Positions 1-7,104 of a stretch of DNA of 64,000 bases are shown here, piece after piece. A program made the position numbers and the translations under genes. The notes beneath the pieces are model-generated. The model made no database searches and was not told where the DNA came from. It saw nothing but the letters and a program-made list of their open reading frames with translations. Where the stretch lies: contig NZ_QNFY01000004.1 of NCBI RefSeq assembly GCF_003290185.1, positions 1-64,000 on the forward strand, in the 5' to 3' direction. Within the stretch, counting starts at the first letter, position 1; each line of letters begins with the position of its first letter. Source of the DNA: Chryseobacterium lathyri. Its GTDB lineage: Bacteria > Bacteroidota > Bacteroidia > Flavobacteriales > Weeksellaceae.

Positions 1-47
1 CCTACCAGGCTTATAAGACACATGTAGATTTTTTTCATTATTTATGT

Positions 48-1628
48 TTATTTTTTTATCAGTTTAGCATTAGCTGTTTTTCCCAAATCTGTTTTTATCG
101 TTACCAGATAAGCCCCCTGAATCAAATTCTGGGTATTGATCTTAGTCACTTTATTTTTAGTTTTCAAACTTTGAAGCTGTCTTCCGCCCATATCATACAG
201 CATAATATCTGCTTCTTTAAATTGGGAGCCTATTTCTACATAAGCATAATCTGAAACAGGATTAGGATAGATTTTGATGTCTTGTTTTTCGATCAATTGA
301 TCAAGCTGTTTGTCACCCAACTTGATGATCTTCCAGTTTTCTTTTCCCAGTACTTCTGCGCTAGTTCCAGCCAGAATGATGGAACCGTCTCTATTCAATT
401 TTATATCAGAGAGTCTTTCCTCACGTTTCCTGGATTCTCCTTTTACGTGTTTTCTCCATTGCTCATTGCCATCTGCATTTAAATAAAGCATCCAAAAAGT
501 TTCATCATCAGTCTCAATTTTTCCTTCTGCCTGGGTATAACCTCCCAAAAGAATTCCTTTTGTGACATCTTGGTTCTTAGCTCTTGAATCTTGACTCTGG
601 ATTACACTCGTTCCCATCAGAATATCCCGGTTTCCGAAATTGTAGGATTTCTGCCAGATTTCTTCACCTCTTTCGTTTAAGGAGATCAGCCATAGATCGG
701 TGCCTTCTTCTATTCCTGCGGTTTTGTTTCCTGATCTCTCGGATCTGGATTCTCCACCAATTAAATAGCCAGAAGAAGCTAATGCTAAGGTTCTTAAATG
801 GTCATCTGCTTTGCCCCCAAAATTCTTTTCCCATTCTGCTTTTCCCGTTTTATCAAGCTTGATCACCCAGTAATCTCCTTCGCCAAAGTTTTCGGTTTTC
901 TTTGAGCCACCAGTTGTGCTTCTTGAGTAGATCCCTAACAAAGCACCTCCATCTTTTGTAGGAATCATTTTTTCTACTTCCTCTAATCCTTTTCCTCCTA
1001 AAATAGACTGAGAGAGCTCTTTTCCATCCTTATCGAGTTTTACAATCAAAACATCTTTTGAACCATAACCCTTAGCTGAATTCTGAACGTTACCAGCTAC
1101 AAAGAATCCTAAGTCTGTTGTTTGAATAACAGATCTTGCTTCTTCATCGGATGCTGATCCTAAAGTTTTCTGCCAGAGTTCGTCTCCAAATTCATTAAGT
1201 CGTATCAGCCAAATATCAGATCCACCTTTGGAATCTTCTTTTTTATCCAGACCCTTTCCTGAATATGAGGTACCAGAGAGCAAAAACCCGCCGTCTTGTG
1301 TGGTAACAGTTGCTGATAGATAGTCATGATTATTCCCGGAGAAATATTTTTCCCAAACTTCTTCTCCTTGCTGGTTCAGTTTTATCGCATGAAAATCGTA
1401 GCCGTTATTTTGTTTCGAGATAGCAGATTTCAGGTTAGAGGTTGCAGGTGAATTACTACCTGACTGAATACCGCTTCCTGTAATTAAATATTGACCGTCA
1501 ATGGTTGTAGTGATCTGGCTTAGAAAATCCTGAGTATTGGATTTAATGTCTTTTTGCCAGAGTACCTGCTGGCCACATAATGGAATAGCTGCATACAACA
1601 TAAGTACGCTTAAGTAATTTTTTTTCAT
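48..1628 (-). CDS. T9SS-secreted surface protein with repeated blade-like motifs
   Basis: A 526-aa exported protein. Residues 1-20 form a signal peptide ending in CGQ. The body has about six copies of a motif of the form GG-x-D-x-W-x-IKL-x3-G-x3-W-x3-(F/L)GG, spaced about 55-60 residues apart, as in beta-propeller-like proteins of Bacteroidota. The last ~75 residues start with IYPNPVSD and contain the YDMGGR and GAYLVTI elements of a type A T9SS sorting domain, which is cleaved on export. I chose the ATG giving MKKNYLSV; another ATG lies two codons upstream. No enzymatic motif is visible, so adhesion or ligand binding is only a guess. The gene stands alone. Confidence 0.85.
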   Translation of the reverse strand: MKKNYLSVLMLYAAIPLCGQQVLWQKDIKSNTQDFLSQITTTIDGQYLITGSGIQSGSNSPATSNLKSAISKQNNGYDFHAIKLNQQGEEVWEKYFSGNNHDYLSATVTTQDGGFLLSGTSYSGKGLDKKEDSKGGSDIWLIRLNEFGDELWQKTLGSASDEEARSVIQTTDLGFFVAGNVQNSAKGYGSKDVLIVKLDKDGKELSQSILGGKGLEEVEKMIPTKDGGALLGIYSRSTTGGSKKTENFGEGDYWVIKLDKTGKAEWEKNFGGKADDHLRTLALASSGYLIGGESRSERSGNKTAGIEEGTDLWLISLNERGEEIWQKSYNFGNRDILMGTSVIQSQDSRAKNQDVTKGILLGGYTQAEGKIETDDETFWMLYLNADGNEQWRKHVKGESRKREERLSDIKLNRDGSIILAGTSAEVLGKENWKIIKLGDKQLDQLIEKQDIKIYPNPVSDYAYVEIGSQFKEADIMLYDMGGRQLQSLKTKNKVTKINTQNLIQGAYLVTIKTDLGKTANAKLIKK

Positions 1629-1802
1629 TAGCATCTGAAATTTTGTGTGAATTTAAAATTAGTTTGTAATCAATTCGATGGGGAAAACCCCATATTTTGA
1701 TTAGTGATTTTACGGTGGCTATTTTAGCCTGATAGATAATGTTTGTTCATAAGTTGGCTTTAGTATTATTATTTAATTCTGTTACAAAGCTACTCCCGTC
1801 CA

Positions 1803-1831
1803 GCGACAATACCTGTCGCATTATATTTAAT
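1803..1831. repeat. Palindromic motif copy 1 (GCGACA-N5-TGTCGC)
   Basis: GCGACA, five bases, then TGTCGC, followed by ATTATATTTAAT. The same arms and the same AT tail recur at 6573-6601, and the arms recur near 5136 and 6934. An island-encoded DNA-binding protein (the HTH protein or the Rep-like protein) is the likely reader, by inference. Confidence 0.6.
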
Positions 1832-1893
1832 CAATAAATTATATGAAAATTATTTAAATACAAATGCAAAAGGCACGGAGCAAAGATCAATCC

Positions 1894-2030
1894 GTATTAG
1901 AGGTACTGCGAAGAACCCGACAACCAGAAAGACCCCGCCCGTGCCCATATAGATACACGGGCGTAAGTCTGTCAAAATTGGTTGTCGTAGAAGATTCGCA
2001 GTTTTCTAATACCAATGTGACAGCTTACGC
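1894..2030. other. Strongly folded element with competing stems (candidate ncRNA, oriT or replication/packaging site)
   Basis: Two sets of inverted repeats overlap. Fold A pairs GTATTAGA (1894-1901) with TCTAATAC (2005-2012), ACTGCGAA (1905-1912) with TTCGCAGT (1995-2002) and GACAACCA (1919-1926) with TGGTTGTC (1979-1986), around a tip of CGCCCGTG (1936-1943) and CACGGGCG (1956-1963). Fold B pairs GCGTAAG-t-CTGTCA plus ATTGGT (1961-1982) with ACCAAT plus TGACAGCTTACGC (2011-2030). The folds share bases, so they exclude each other. The element is far more GC-rich than its surroundings. Its function is unknown. Confidence 0.6.
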
Positions 2031-2118
2031 TTTGTTCGTTAAAATTATGGCTACGAAGATAAAAATATTTTAGAATAAAAGATAAATGTTCATATCCGTA
2101 TTTTCCCCATATTTTGAT

Positions 2119-2747
2119 ATAGTTTTTTCCAAGTAAAGTAGAACTACTTTTATTACAGTATCGTATTAGTTATAGTTGATTCTCTATGGTTTGCCATATT
2201 ATTTTTGTTTCGTTATCTCATGAAATAAAGTTATTGAGACTTTTGCTTGGGGATTAATAACAGTTCAGGGCTATTATATGTTTAGTAAAAAAGAATCGTA
2301 GAAAACACTGTATTAGACCATCAAATGAATATAACCGTATTTCATTTATTCTTGAAGGAGTAGTATATCGGAGCTTTGTTAAATACTTAGATTAATATCT
2401 AAATAGTCTTTATATATAATAAGTTCCGCAGTAAGAGTTTAAGTATAGTTAAATAACAGATAAAATATAAATACTATTTGGAAACTTAAAAATGATCGCG
2501 CCCTTATCATTCTCACAGCACATTTTCAAATTTAAAAGTCGATTTAGAAACTATTTACATCAGTTTTCACGTCTATAAATTTAATTTCAATCACTCTTTA
2601 TTAAATTAAATAAGTCCCTTTTTTACGAGTAAGAAAAATCGGTTATTTTAAAATATTCCGAAGACTAACATAACAATTGTAAAAGAATGAGAAAGGTTGG
2701 GAGAATTATATGTGTCTCTATTTTTCTTTTTGACAGAACTGTATTTA
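2119..2747. other. Gene-free AT-rich stretch inside the island
   Basis: About 630 bp of AT-rich DNA beyond the stop of the terminase-like gene. I see no convincing reading frame, RNA gene or strong hairpin here. Confidence 0.5.
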
Positions 2748-3479
2748 TTAAACTTGTTTATCCTTTTCGGCCTCTTTCACCTCGATTGTTTTCAGAATCC
2801 CTTCAATAGTGCCGAGCTGTTCCGGGCTCATTTGTTTGATGATCTCTTGGTTTAATATCGTTCCACCTATCTGGATAAAATTATTCTGGTTTTGTATCAG
2901 AGTATTGTTGCTTACATTATTTTGATTATTTCCGGATGAAGTATTTTTCAAAGCTCCAATACATTCCAGATATAATTTAGCAGCTTTCATATCACCATTA
3001 ATGGCATGCTGGAAAACTGTGGTCATAACTTTTGACTGCATGATATGAAACTGTGCCTGAAATTCTGAATAGTAGGAACTGTTTTTATAATCCGTTAAAT
3101 GCTTATGAACTGTTTGCCTGCTCAGTTCTGTTTTACTTGCTATTTCGGTTTTTGTAGGCATCCTGCCATTTTCTTTGATATGGGAAGTAATAGCCCACAT
3201 GATATTAATATGGTTCTGCTCCCACATTTGATTTTTGGTATCATCTACCATAATAGCTTCAATCTTTTCATAAAAGATGTCCCTTTCTTCACCCCGCAGT
3301 TGATTGAAATGATTTTGGATAGCTTCAGAAAGATTATTCCTTTGCTCAGTGGTGAACCTTTTTATATCTTCAGGAGTAATTTTGTCTAAAGACAGGACTA
3401 TATTAATGATAGATTCTGATTCTGTAAACTTTTGTAAACCTTTGCTGTTTGGTGTATTTTGTTTTCTATATGTTTTCAT
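2748..3479 (-). CDS. Small-terminase-like HTH protein
   Basis: A 243-aa protein. A helix-turn-helix near residues 105-130 reads PTKTEIASKTELSRQTVHKH. It is followed by a helical segment with KVMTTVFQHAINGDMKAAKLYLEC (split here as KVMTTVFQHAINGD and MKAAKLYLEC), the pattern seen in phBC6A51/Terminase_2-type small terminases and related insertion-element HTH proteins. The C-terminal ~60 residues are Asn/Gln-rich. Small terminases bind a packaging site and recruit the large terminase; none is encoded here, so a satellite hijacking a helper phage would fit. A plain DNA-binding regulator is the main alternative. It is last in the island's minus-strand gene order. Confidence 0.55.
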   Translation of the reverse strand: MKTYRKQNTPNSKGLQKFTESESIINIVLSLDKITPEDIKRFTTEQRNNLSEAIQNHFNQLRGEERDIFYEKIEAIMVDDTKNQMWEQNHINIMWAITSHIKENGRMPTKTEIASKTELSRQTVHKHLTDYKNSSYYSEFQAQFHIMQSKVMTTVFQHAINGDMKAAKLYLECIGALKNTSSGNNQNNVSNNTLIQNQNNFIQIGGTILNQEIIKQMSPEQLGTIEGILKTIEVKEAEKDKQV

Positions 3480-3688
3480 TGTATGGTAATTTAAAATTTG
3501 CGATTATTCCTAATAACCCATTTGTTTTTTCTTTTAGCTTGTTCATTTTGTTCGTTTTTTCAAAAGAAACTTAGCATTCATACTATCTTTTAGTACATCT
3601 AATTTTATTTTTAACCCAACATAAACCTTTATATTTTTTGCATGAGGTTGATACAGAGTGAGTATCTTTTGATGTCATTTTTTGTATA

Positions 3689-3755
3689 CTGTAAACATTA
3701 ACTGTAGTTTCTGTATACATTAATTCTATGTTGATGTCGTTTCTGTTTGCATTAA
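3689..3755. repeat. Iteron-like trio CTGTnnnCATTAA
   Basis: Three direct copies: CTGTAAACATTAA at 3689-3701, CTGTATACATTAA at 3711-3723 and CTGTTTGCATTAA at 3743-3755. Start-to-start distances are 22 and 32 bp, close to two and three helical turns, so all three would face one side of the helix. This is how Rep-binding iterons are usually arranged. Confidence 0.5.
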
Positions 3756-4239
3756 TTAAGAAATTCAGTTTGTTTTTTACCTTCATTTGCTTTATTTTGT
3801 TTCAAGCCCTGTTAAAGCAACCCTTTCAGAAAATTTCAATTTTGATATTCAAAGTATTTTTTTGTGTTATTTTAAAGTTGTATTCTTCATGATTCTTTTT
3901 TAAATTTCTCCATAAATACTATTTCAAGACGGCTTCATTTAATGCCAAAAATCAACTTTCTTTGTTTATATGATATATTATTCGACACTTGAAACACTCT
4001 AAAAACACCTTTATTTTAATTGGGCTGAATTTATTTTAATTTTCGCGCAACCCGATTTTTTATTTTCGGACTGAACAATAATTTTTTATTCGTTTTTCCT
4101 TGGTTCCGGCTTTGTATTCTGTTTCTACGGAAAGAATAAAAGCCAAAAACAAAAATGTCTGAAAACTGAATTAAAAAAAATAAGGATGGTTTGTTTTTCT
4201 CAAAAAAAACGAACACGATCTTTTATTATCTTTTTATTT

Positions 4240-4265
4240 ATCTTTATTAAATATCTTTATTAAAT
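4240..4265. repeat. 13-bp perfect tandem duplication
   Basis: ATCTTTATTAAAT is present twice back to back (4240-4252 and 4253-4265). Easily melted AT-rich tandem repeats are common at plasmid origins, but simple slippage would also explain it. Confidence 0.6.
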
Positions 4266-4269
4266 ATTT

Positions 4270-4387
4270 TTTTTAAGGTGCTGATATTTTGAAAAAGTTT
4301 GTTAAGATTTTGAAAAAATGTTGCTGAAATTTTCATATTTCTTTTTAAGGTGCTGATTTTCTTTTTAAGCTGTCGAAATGGTGCTGA
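4270..4387. repeat. Spaced repeats TTTTTAAGGTGCTGAT and TGCTGA
   Basis: A perfect 16-bp direct repeat lies at 4270-4285 and 4342-4357. Its TGCTGA core recurs at 4279, 4322, 4351 and 4382, three times preceded by G. The block straddles the 3' end of the rep-like gene. It may be a second set of protein-binding sites. Confidence 0.5.
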
Positions 4388-5097
4388 GTTTTTATTCTCT
4401 CCAGAACTGTATTAACCGTTGTTTTTTTCTCTTCTTTTAGCAATGCTATTTTCATGCTGTCTTTTCTTTTCTCTGCTTCATAGATGAGTGATTCCAGGTC
4501 AATATCAAAACCTGCATAAAATCCTTTGGTATATCTCGAATAATAGTGTAATCCCCAATTAATCTGAAGTTCTGTTTTTATTTTGTCTAAATGATACCTT
4601 GTAAAACTAAATCCTTTTAATGCCTGATATTCCTTTACTTTTTCCTTTCCTGCCATTCGGGTATAAAGAAGCTGATTATTAGTTTTTACATACTGCTTCT
4701 TTCCGATAATGGATTTAATGGCTAAAAAAGCAAACAAACATTCCCACTGATAATCTGTCTTGTCATTTTTGTAAAAATCCCAGAAAATATGTGTGTTCAA
4801 TCCTACAAATACTTTGGCGTTTCGGTATTTATCACTTAAAGCCATTCCTTCGGATAAAGCATATTTGGGACTCCCTATGGTAACTTCAAACCATCCTGCG
4901 GAGCGTTTAAATCTTTCCTCGTCTGTTTCTTCATACTCATTCAAATCTTCAATAAGGACAGAGTGCCTGTAAATAGAATAATACAATAAGCTCGTGAGAA
5001 AATCTTTTTTAGCCTTTTGATTTCCTTTTAAAATATTCTGCATAAGCTGAACAGGAAAATTGAAATATTTGGCATCAGGTTTCTGTGTAGTTTCCAT
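4345..5097 (-). CDS. Plasmid-type replication initiator-like protein
   Basis: A 250-aa protein (start METTQKPDA) that is lysine- and aromatic-rich. Near residue 55 it has a segment like the N-terminal winged helix of small plasmid or island initiators. The central part reads WECLFAFLAIKSIIGKKQYVK and AGKEKVKEYQALKGF, consistent with winged-helix DNA-binding folds (these strings are adjacent stretches, not contiguous). I infer the Rep role from size, composition, nearby iteron-like repeats and position beside an excisionase-like gene; no catalytic motif is visible. A longer reading from 5142 would overlap the palindromic operator, so I prefer 5097. Confidence 0.5.
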   Translation of the reverse strand: METTQKPDAKYFNFPVQLMQNILKGNQKAKKDFLTSLLYYSIYRHSVLIEDLNEYEETDEERFKRSAGWFEVTIGSPKYALSEGMALSDKYRNAKVFVGLNTHIFWDFYKNDKTDYQWECLFAFLAIKSIIGKKQYVKTNNQLLYTRMAGKEKVKEYQALKGFSFTRYHLDKIKTELQINWGLHYYSRYTKGFYAGFDIDLESLIYEAEKRKDSMKIALLKEEKKTTVNTVLERIKTQHHFDSLKRKSAP

Positions 5098-5135
5098 ACG
5101 CTTTAATTTTGTATAGGTGAAATTAAATCGACAAT

Positions 5136-5174
5136 ACGACAAAACGTGTCGTATTTACCTTTGCCTGTCGTATT
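5136..5174. promoter_or_regulatory. Operator-like palindrome upstream of rep (motif copy 2)
   Basis: ACGACA, five bases, TGTCGT at 5136-5152, followed by a half-site TGTCGTATT at 5166-5174, 19 bp from the previous TGTCGTATT. It sits just upstream of the rep-like start at 5097 and downstream of the HTH gene. This is the right place for an autoregulatory or iteron site. Confidence 0.55.
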
Positions 5175-5198
5175 CCTTTTTTTACCTCAACATATGAG

Positions 5199-5483
5199 CT
5201 ATTTTAACTTATTTTGGTTTAAAAGTTCTTCAATTTCATTTCTTTTGAAATAGATGCGGTTTCCCAGCCCGTAAGCAATCAGGGTTCCATCCTTTCTCCA
5301 CCTATGAAGGGTTGATAAATCAATATGAAGCAGTTCACATACTTCATTACGGGTAAGGTAGCTGGTAGGTTCTTTGGGTTGGAACTGCTCTTTGAGCTGC
5401 TCTTTGAGTTCCGGGATAATTTCTTTCTTTATTTCCCGGATCAGATCATCCGGTGTGGTTCCGATAAATTGAATCGTTGTCAT
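5199..5483 (-). CDS. Excisionase/MerR-like HTH_17 DNA-binding protein
   Basis: A 94-aa protein. After a charged helix (residues ~15-35) comes a compact winged-helix domain: YLTRNEVCELLHIDLSTLHR, then WRKDGTLIAYGLGNRIYF and KRNEIEELL. This is the typical helix-turn-helix 17 / excisionase family seen beside integrases on Bacteroidota mobile elements. It probably directs excision or controls the island's promoters. I chose the start MTTIQFIG because family members usually begin like this; a longer frame starts at 5513. It is 101 bp upstream of the rep-like gene on the same strand. Confidence 0.8.
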   Translation of the reverse strand: MTTIQFIGTTPDDLIREIKKEIIPELKEQLKEQFQPKEPTSYLTRNEVCELLHIDLSTLHRWRKDGTLIAYGLGNRIYFKRNEIEELLNQNKLK

Positions 5484-5535
5484 AATTAAAATTTCATCTT
5501 TATTATGAAACAAAATTATCCATAATAAAGACTGA

Positions 5536-5555
5536 GGGAGTGCAAAAACACTCCC
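5536..5555. terminator. Hairpin between orphan gene and HTH gene
   Basis: GGGAGTG (5536-5542) pairs perfectly with CACTCCC (5549-5555) around a six-base loop. There is no clear T tract on the minus strand, so it may be an attenuator or an mRNA-stabilising hairpin. Confidence 0.45.
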
Positions 5556-5586
5556 ATTTAACTCCCATTCAATATGGTAATATATT

Positions 5587-6525
5587 TTATATGGTTTGAT
5601 TAATAAAACTTTTCATCTCATCCAAATATTGAAAAGCAGTGTATTTATCAATCTGATAACTAGGAGCTTTAGATTTTATATTCAATCTATTTTTGTAAAC
5701 AAATTCTTTTGGATCTGCTTCTAGAATAATTCCAGTAATTTCATTTATTTTGGTTTCAGAAAGACTTTTAAATATAGGCAGTTCAAAAAATCCTAGTACT
5801 TGTAATAAAGCTAATTTTTGAGGATTAGAATATTTTGCTTTTAGTTTATATGTATTTTCTTTGTTTTGAACATTTTGTAATTCTTCAACTCTTTTCAGTA
5901 AAAACTGAGCTATTTTATGGCACTCAATATATTCATTGTTTATAAATCCAATATAATCGAACTTAATGGATGCCCTTTCAATATATGTATAATTTTGAAG
6001 AAATATTCTTGAAAAATCTATTAATAGTAGTTCTGAATTGATATTCAACATACGTTTTAAAAGTATTTTTAAAACTTCATTTGTGAGTTTTTCATAATTT
6101 ACTTCTCCTTTATTTCCTTTGAATGTAACTACTTCGTCCCATTGTACCATGTCAGCAGGAAATAAAAAAGTTTTCCTTTTATAACAACCTAAAATATAAT
6201 TATTTATTGCTTCTCTTAAAATACTACTCAAATTTGAAATATCAAATTGAACGTTAATAAAAGTGCCATATTTTCTTTCAGATAATGTAAACTTAAACTC
6301 TAAAGGATGTACTTTATATTTATCGTATTTACATATTAAGTTTTGCCCTATAAATGTATTTTCTGAATCATCAGGATTGTGTTTCAAATATTCTGTCAGA
6401 TTAGTGATATAATCATTCTTAAAATTTTCATAGTTATCATATAAAGGAATATCATATGATTTATCAATACCTAATAAATTATTAAGCTTTGTCCGTGTAT
6501 ATTTTTTAATGAATATCTTTTTCAT
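5587..6525 (-). CDS. Hypothetical protein of the island
   Basis: A 312-aa soluble protein, rich in Lys, Asn and Ile, with no signal peptide or membrane segment. I recognise no family with confidence. The C-terminal ~80 residues (from NPQKLALLQVLGFFELPIF) look like a separate helical domain and end in KAPSYQIDKYTAFQYLDEM. It lies between the integrase and the HTH gene, with a motif palindrome 48 bp upstream of its start (6573-6589). It may be cargo, for example an anti-phage or interference function, or a regulator; this is speculation. Confidence 0.65.
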   Translation of the reverse strand: MKKIFIKKYTRTKLNNLLGIDKSYDIPLYDNYENFKNDYITNLTEYLKHNPDDSENTFIGQNLICKYDKYKVHPLEFKFTLSERKYGTFINVQFDISNLSSILREAINNYILGCYKRKTFLFPADMVQWDEVVTFKGNKGEVNYEKLTNEVLKILLKRMLNINSELLLIDFSRIFLQNYTYIERASIKFDYIGFINNEYIECHKIAQFLLKRVEELQNVQNKENTYKLKAKYSNPQKLALLQVLGFFELPIFKSLSETKINEITGIILEADPKEFVYKNRLNIKSKAPSYQIDKYTAFQYLDEMKSFINQTI

Positions 6526-6572
6526 AATCCAAATGTATTTATTTGAAATTTAAACAAAATTACTTCAGTAAA

Positions 6573-6601
6573 GCGACAAAGTATGTCGTATTATATTTAA
6601 T
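6573..6601. repeat. Palindromic motif copy 3
   Basis: GCGACA (6573-6578), five bases, TGTCGT (6584-6589), then ATTATATTTAAT, matching copy 1 at 1803 in arms and tail. It lies in the promoter region of the gene at 5587-6525. Confidence 0.6.
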
Positions 6602-7104
6602 TTTTTATTGACATGTTTCAGTTTGATTTTTGCATAGAAATAAACCCCAACAACACCAAATTTATTCTATAATATAATTATAGATGAAAATTTACTGGAA
6701 TAATTTGACGTAAAGTACGAAGGCAGTAAGGTGAAATTATTTTCATGAAGGCAGCTACCCGAAATTCTATTACCAGATTGTAAACGTACGGTAGAGTTGG
6801 GCAACTGTCATGAAGGAAGGGGACAAGAAATGTCTTCACAATATTCTCATTAGCGGTCAATGCTTCGGGGAATTGTTGTTGTTCATTTCATTTCCATGAT
6901 TTGTGATTTGGGAAGGCTAAATTAAAAGGTAAATGGGACAAAGATTGTCGCATGATAATTTTATTTGTAGATCAGTTTTCGGAACCAGGAAAAATAAAAT
7001 GAAAGTTAATGGTTGCCACTGTTAAAAAGATTTGAACAAGAAAGGGAGTAATCTATTGTTATTCTCTTTTCATTGTCAGATAATTAATTCTGCTGGTTTT
7101 GGAA
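6602..7104. other. Intergenic region between orphan gene and integrase
   Basis: About 500 bp. The stretch 6700-6880 is less AT-rich and carries TCATGAAGG twice in direct orientation (about 6743 and 6810). A minus-strand open frame of ~65 codons (6678 upward) has no ATG start and no recognisable motif. It may be a structured RNA or a decayed gene. A fourth palindrome copy lies at 6934-6950. Confidence 0.4.
6934..6950. repeat. Palindromic motif copy 4 (degenerate)
   Basis: GGGACA (6934-6939), AAGAT, TGTCGC (6945-6950), followed by ATGATAATTTTAT. One arm base differs from copies 1 and 3. It lies downstream of the integrase stop codon. Confidence 0.5.

Larger units (their letters stand above)
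1688..2118. repeat. 14-bp direct repeat pair flanking a ~400-bp structured insert
   Basis: CCCCATATTTTGAT occurs at 1688-1701 and again at 2105-2118 in the same orientation. The DNA between the copies holds one GCGACA/TGTCGC palindrome and the folded element at 1894-2030. A perfect 14-bp repeat on both sides of structured, locally GC-rich DNA suggests a target or attachment-site duplication. Chance in AT-rich DNA is possible but less likely, given the four C residues. Confidence 0.5.
3480..4344. other. Repeat-rich non-coding region between terS-like and rep-like genes
   Basis: About 865 bp of AT-rich DNA. Two minus-strand frames (3583-3786 and 4031-4216) have poor composition and no recognisable motif, and I do not call them genes. 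The region holds three iteron-like repeats (3689-3755), a 13-bp tandem duplication (4240-4265) and TGCTGA repeats running into the end of rep. It could be the island's replication origin. Confidence 0.5.

Noticed and set aside
1864..2073. A 69-codon plus-strand frame over the folded element
   Set aside because: It reads straight through both arms of an inverted repeat; composition follows the stem sequences, not codon use. I treat it as non-coding.
3583..3786. Short minus-strand frame in the island gap
   Set aside because: No recognisable motif, weak composition and it overlaps the iteron-like repeats.
4031..4216. Second short minus-strand frame, Phe/Lys-rich
   Set aside because: Low-complexity composition of AT-rich DNA; no family or start context supports it.
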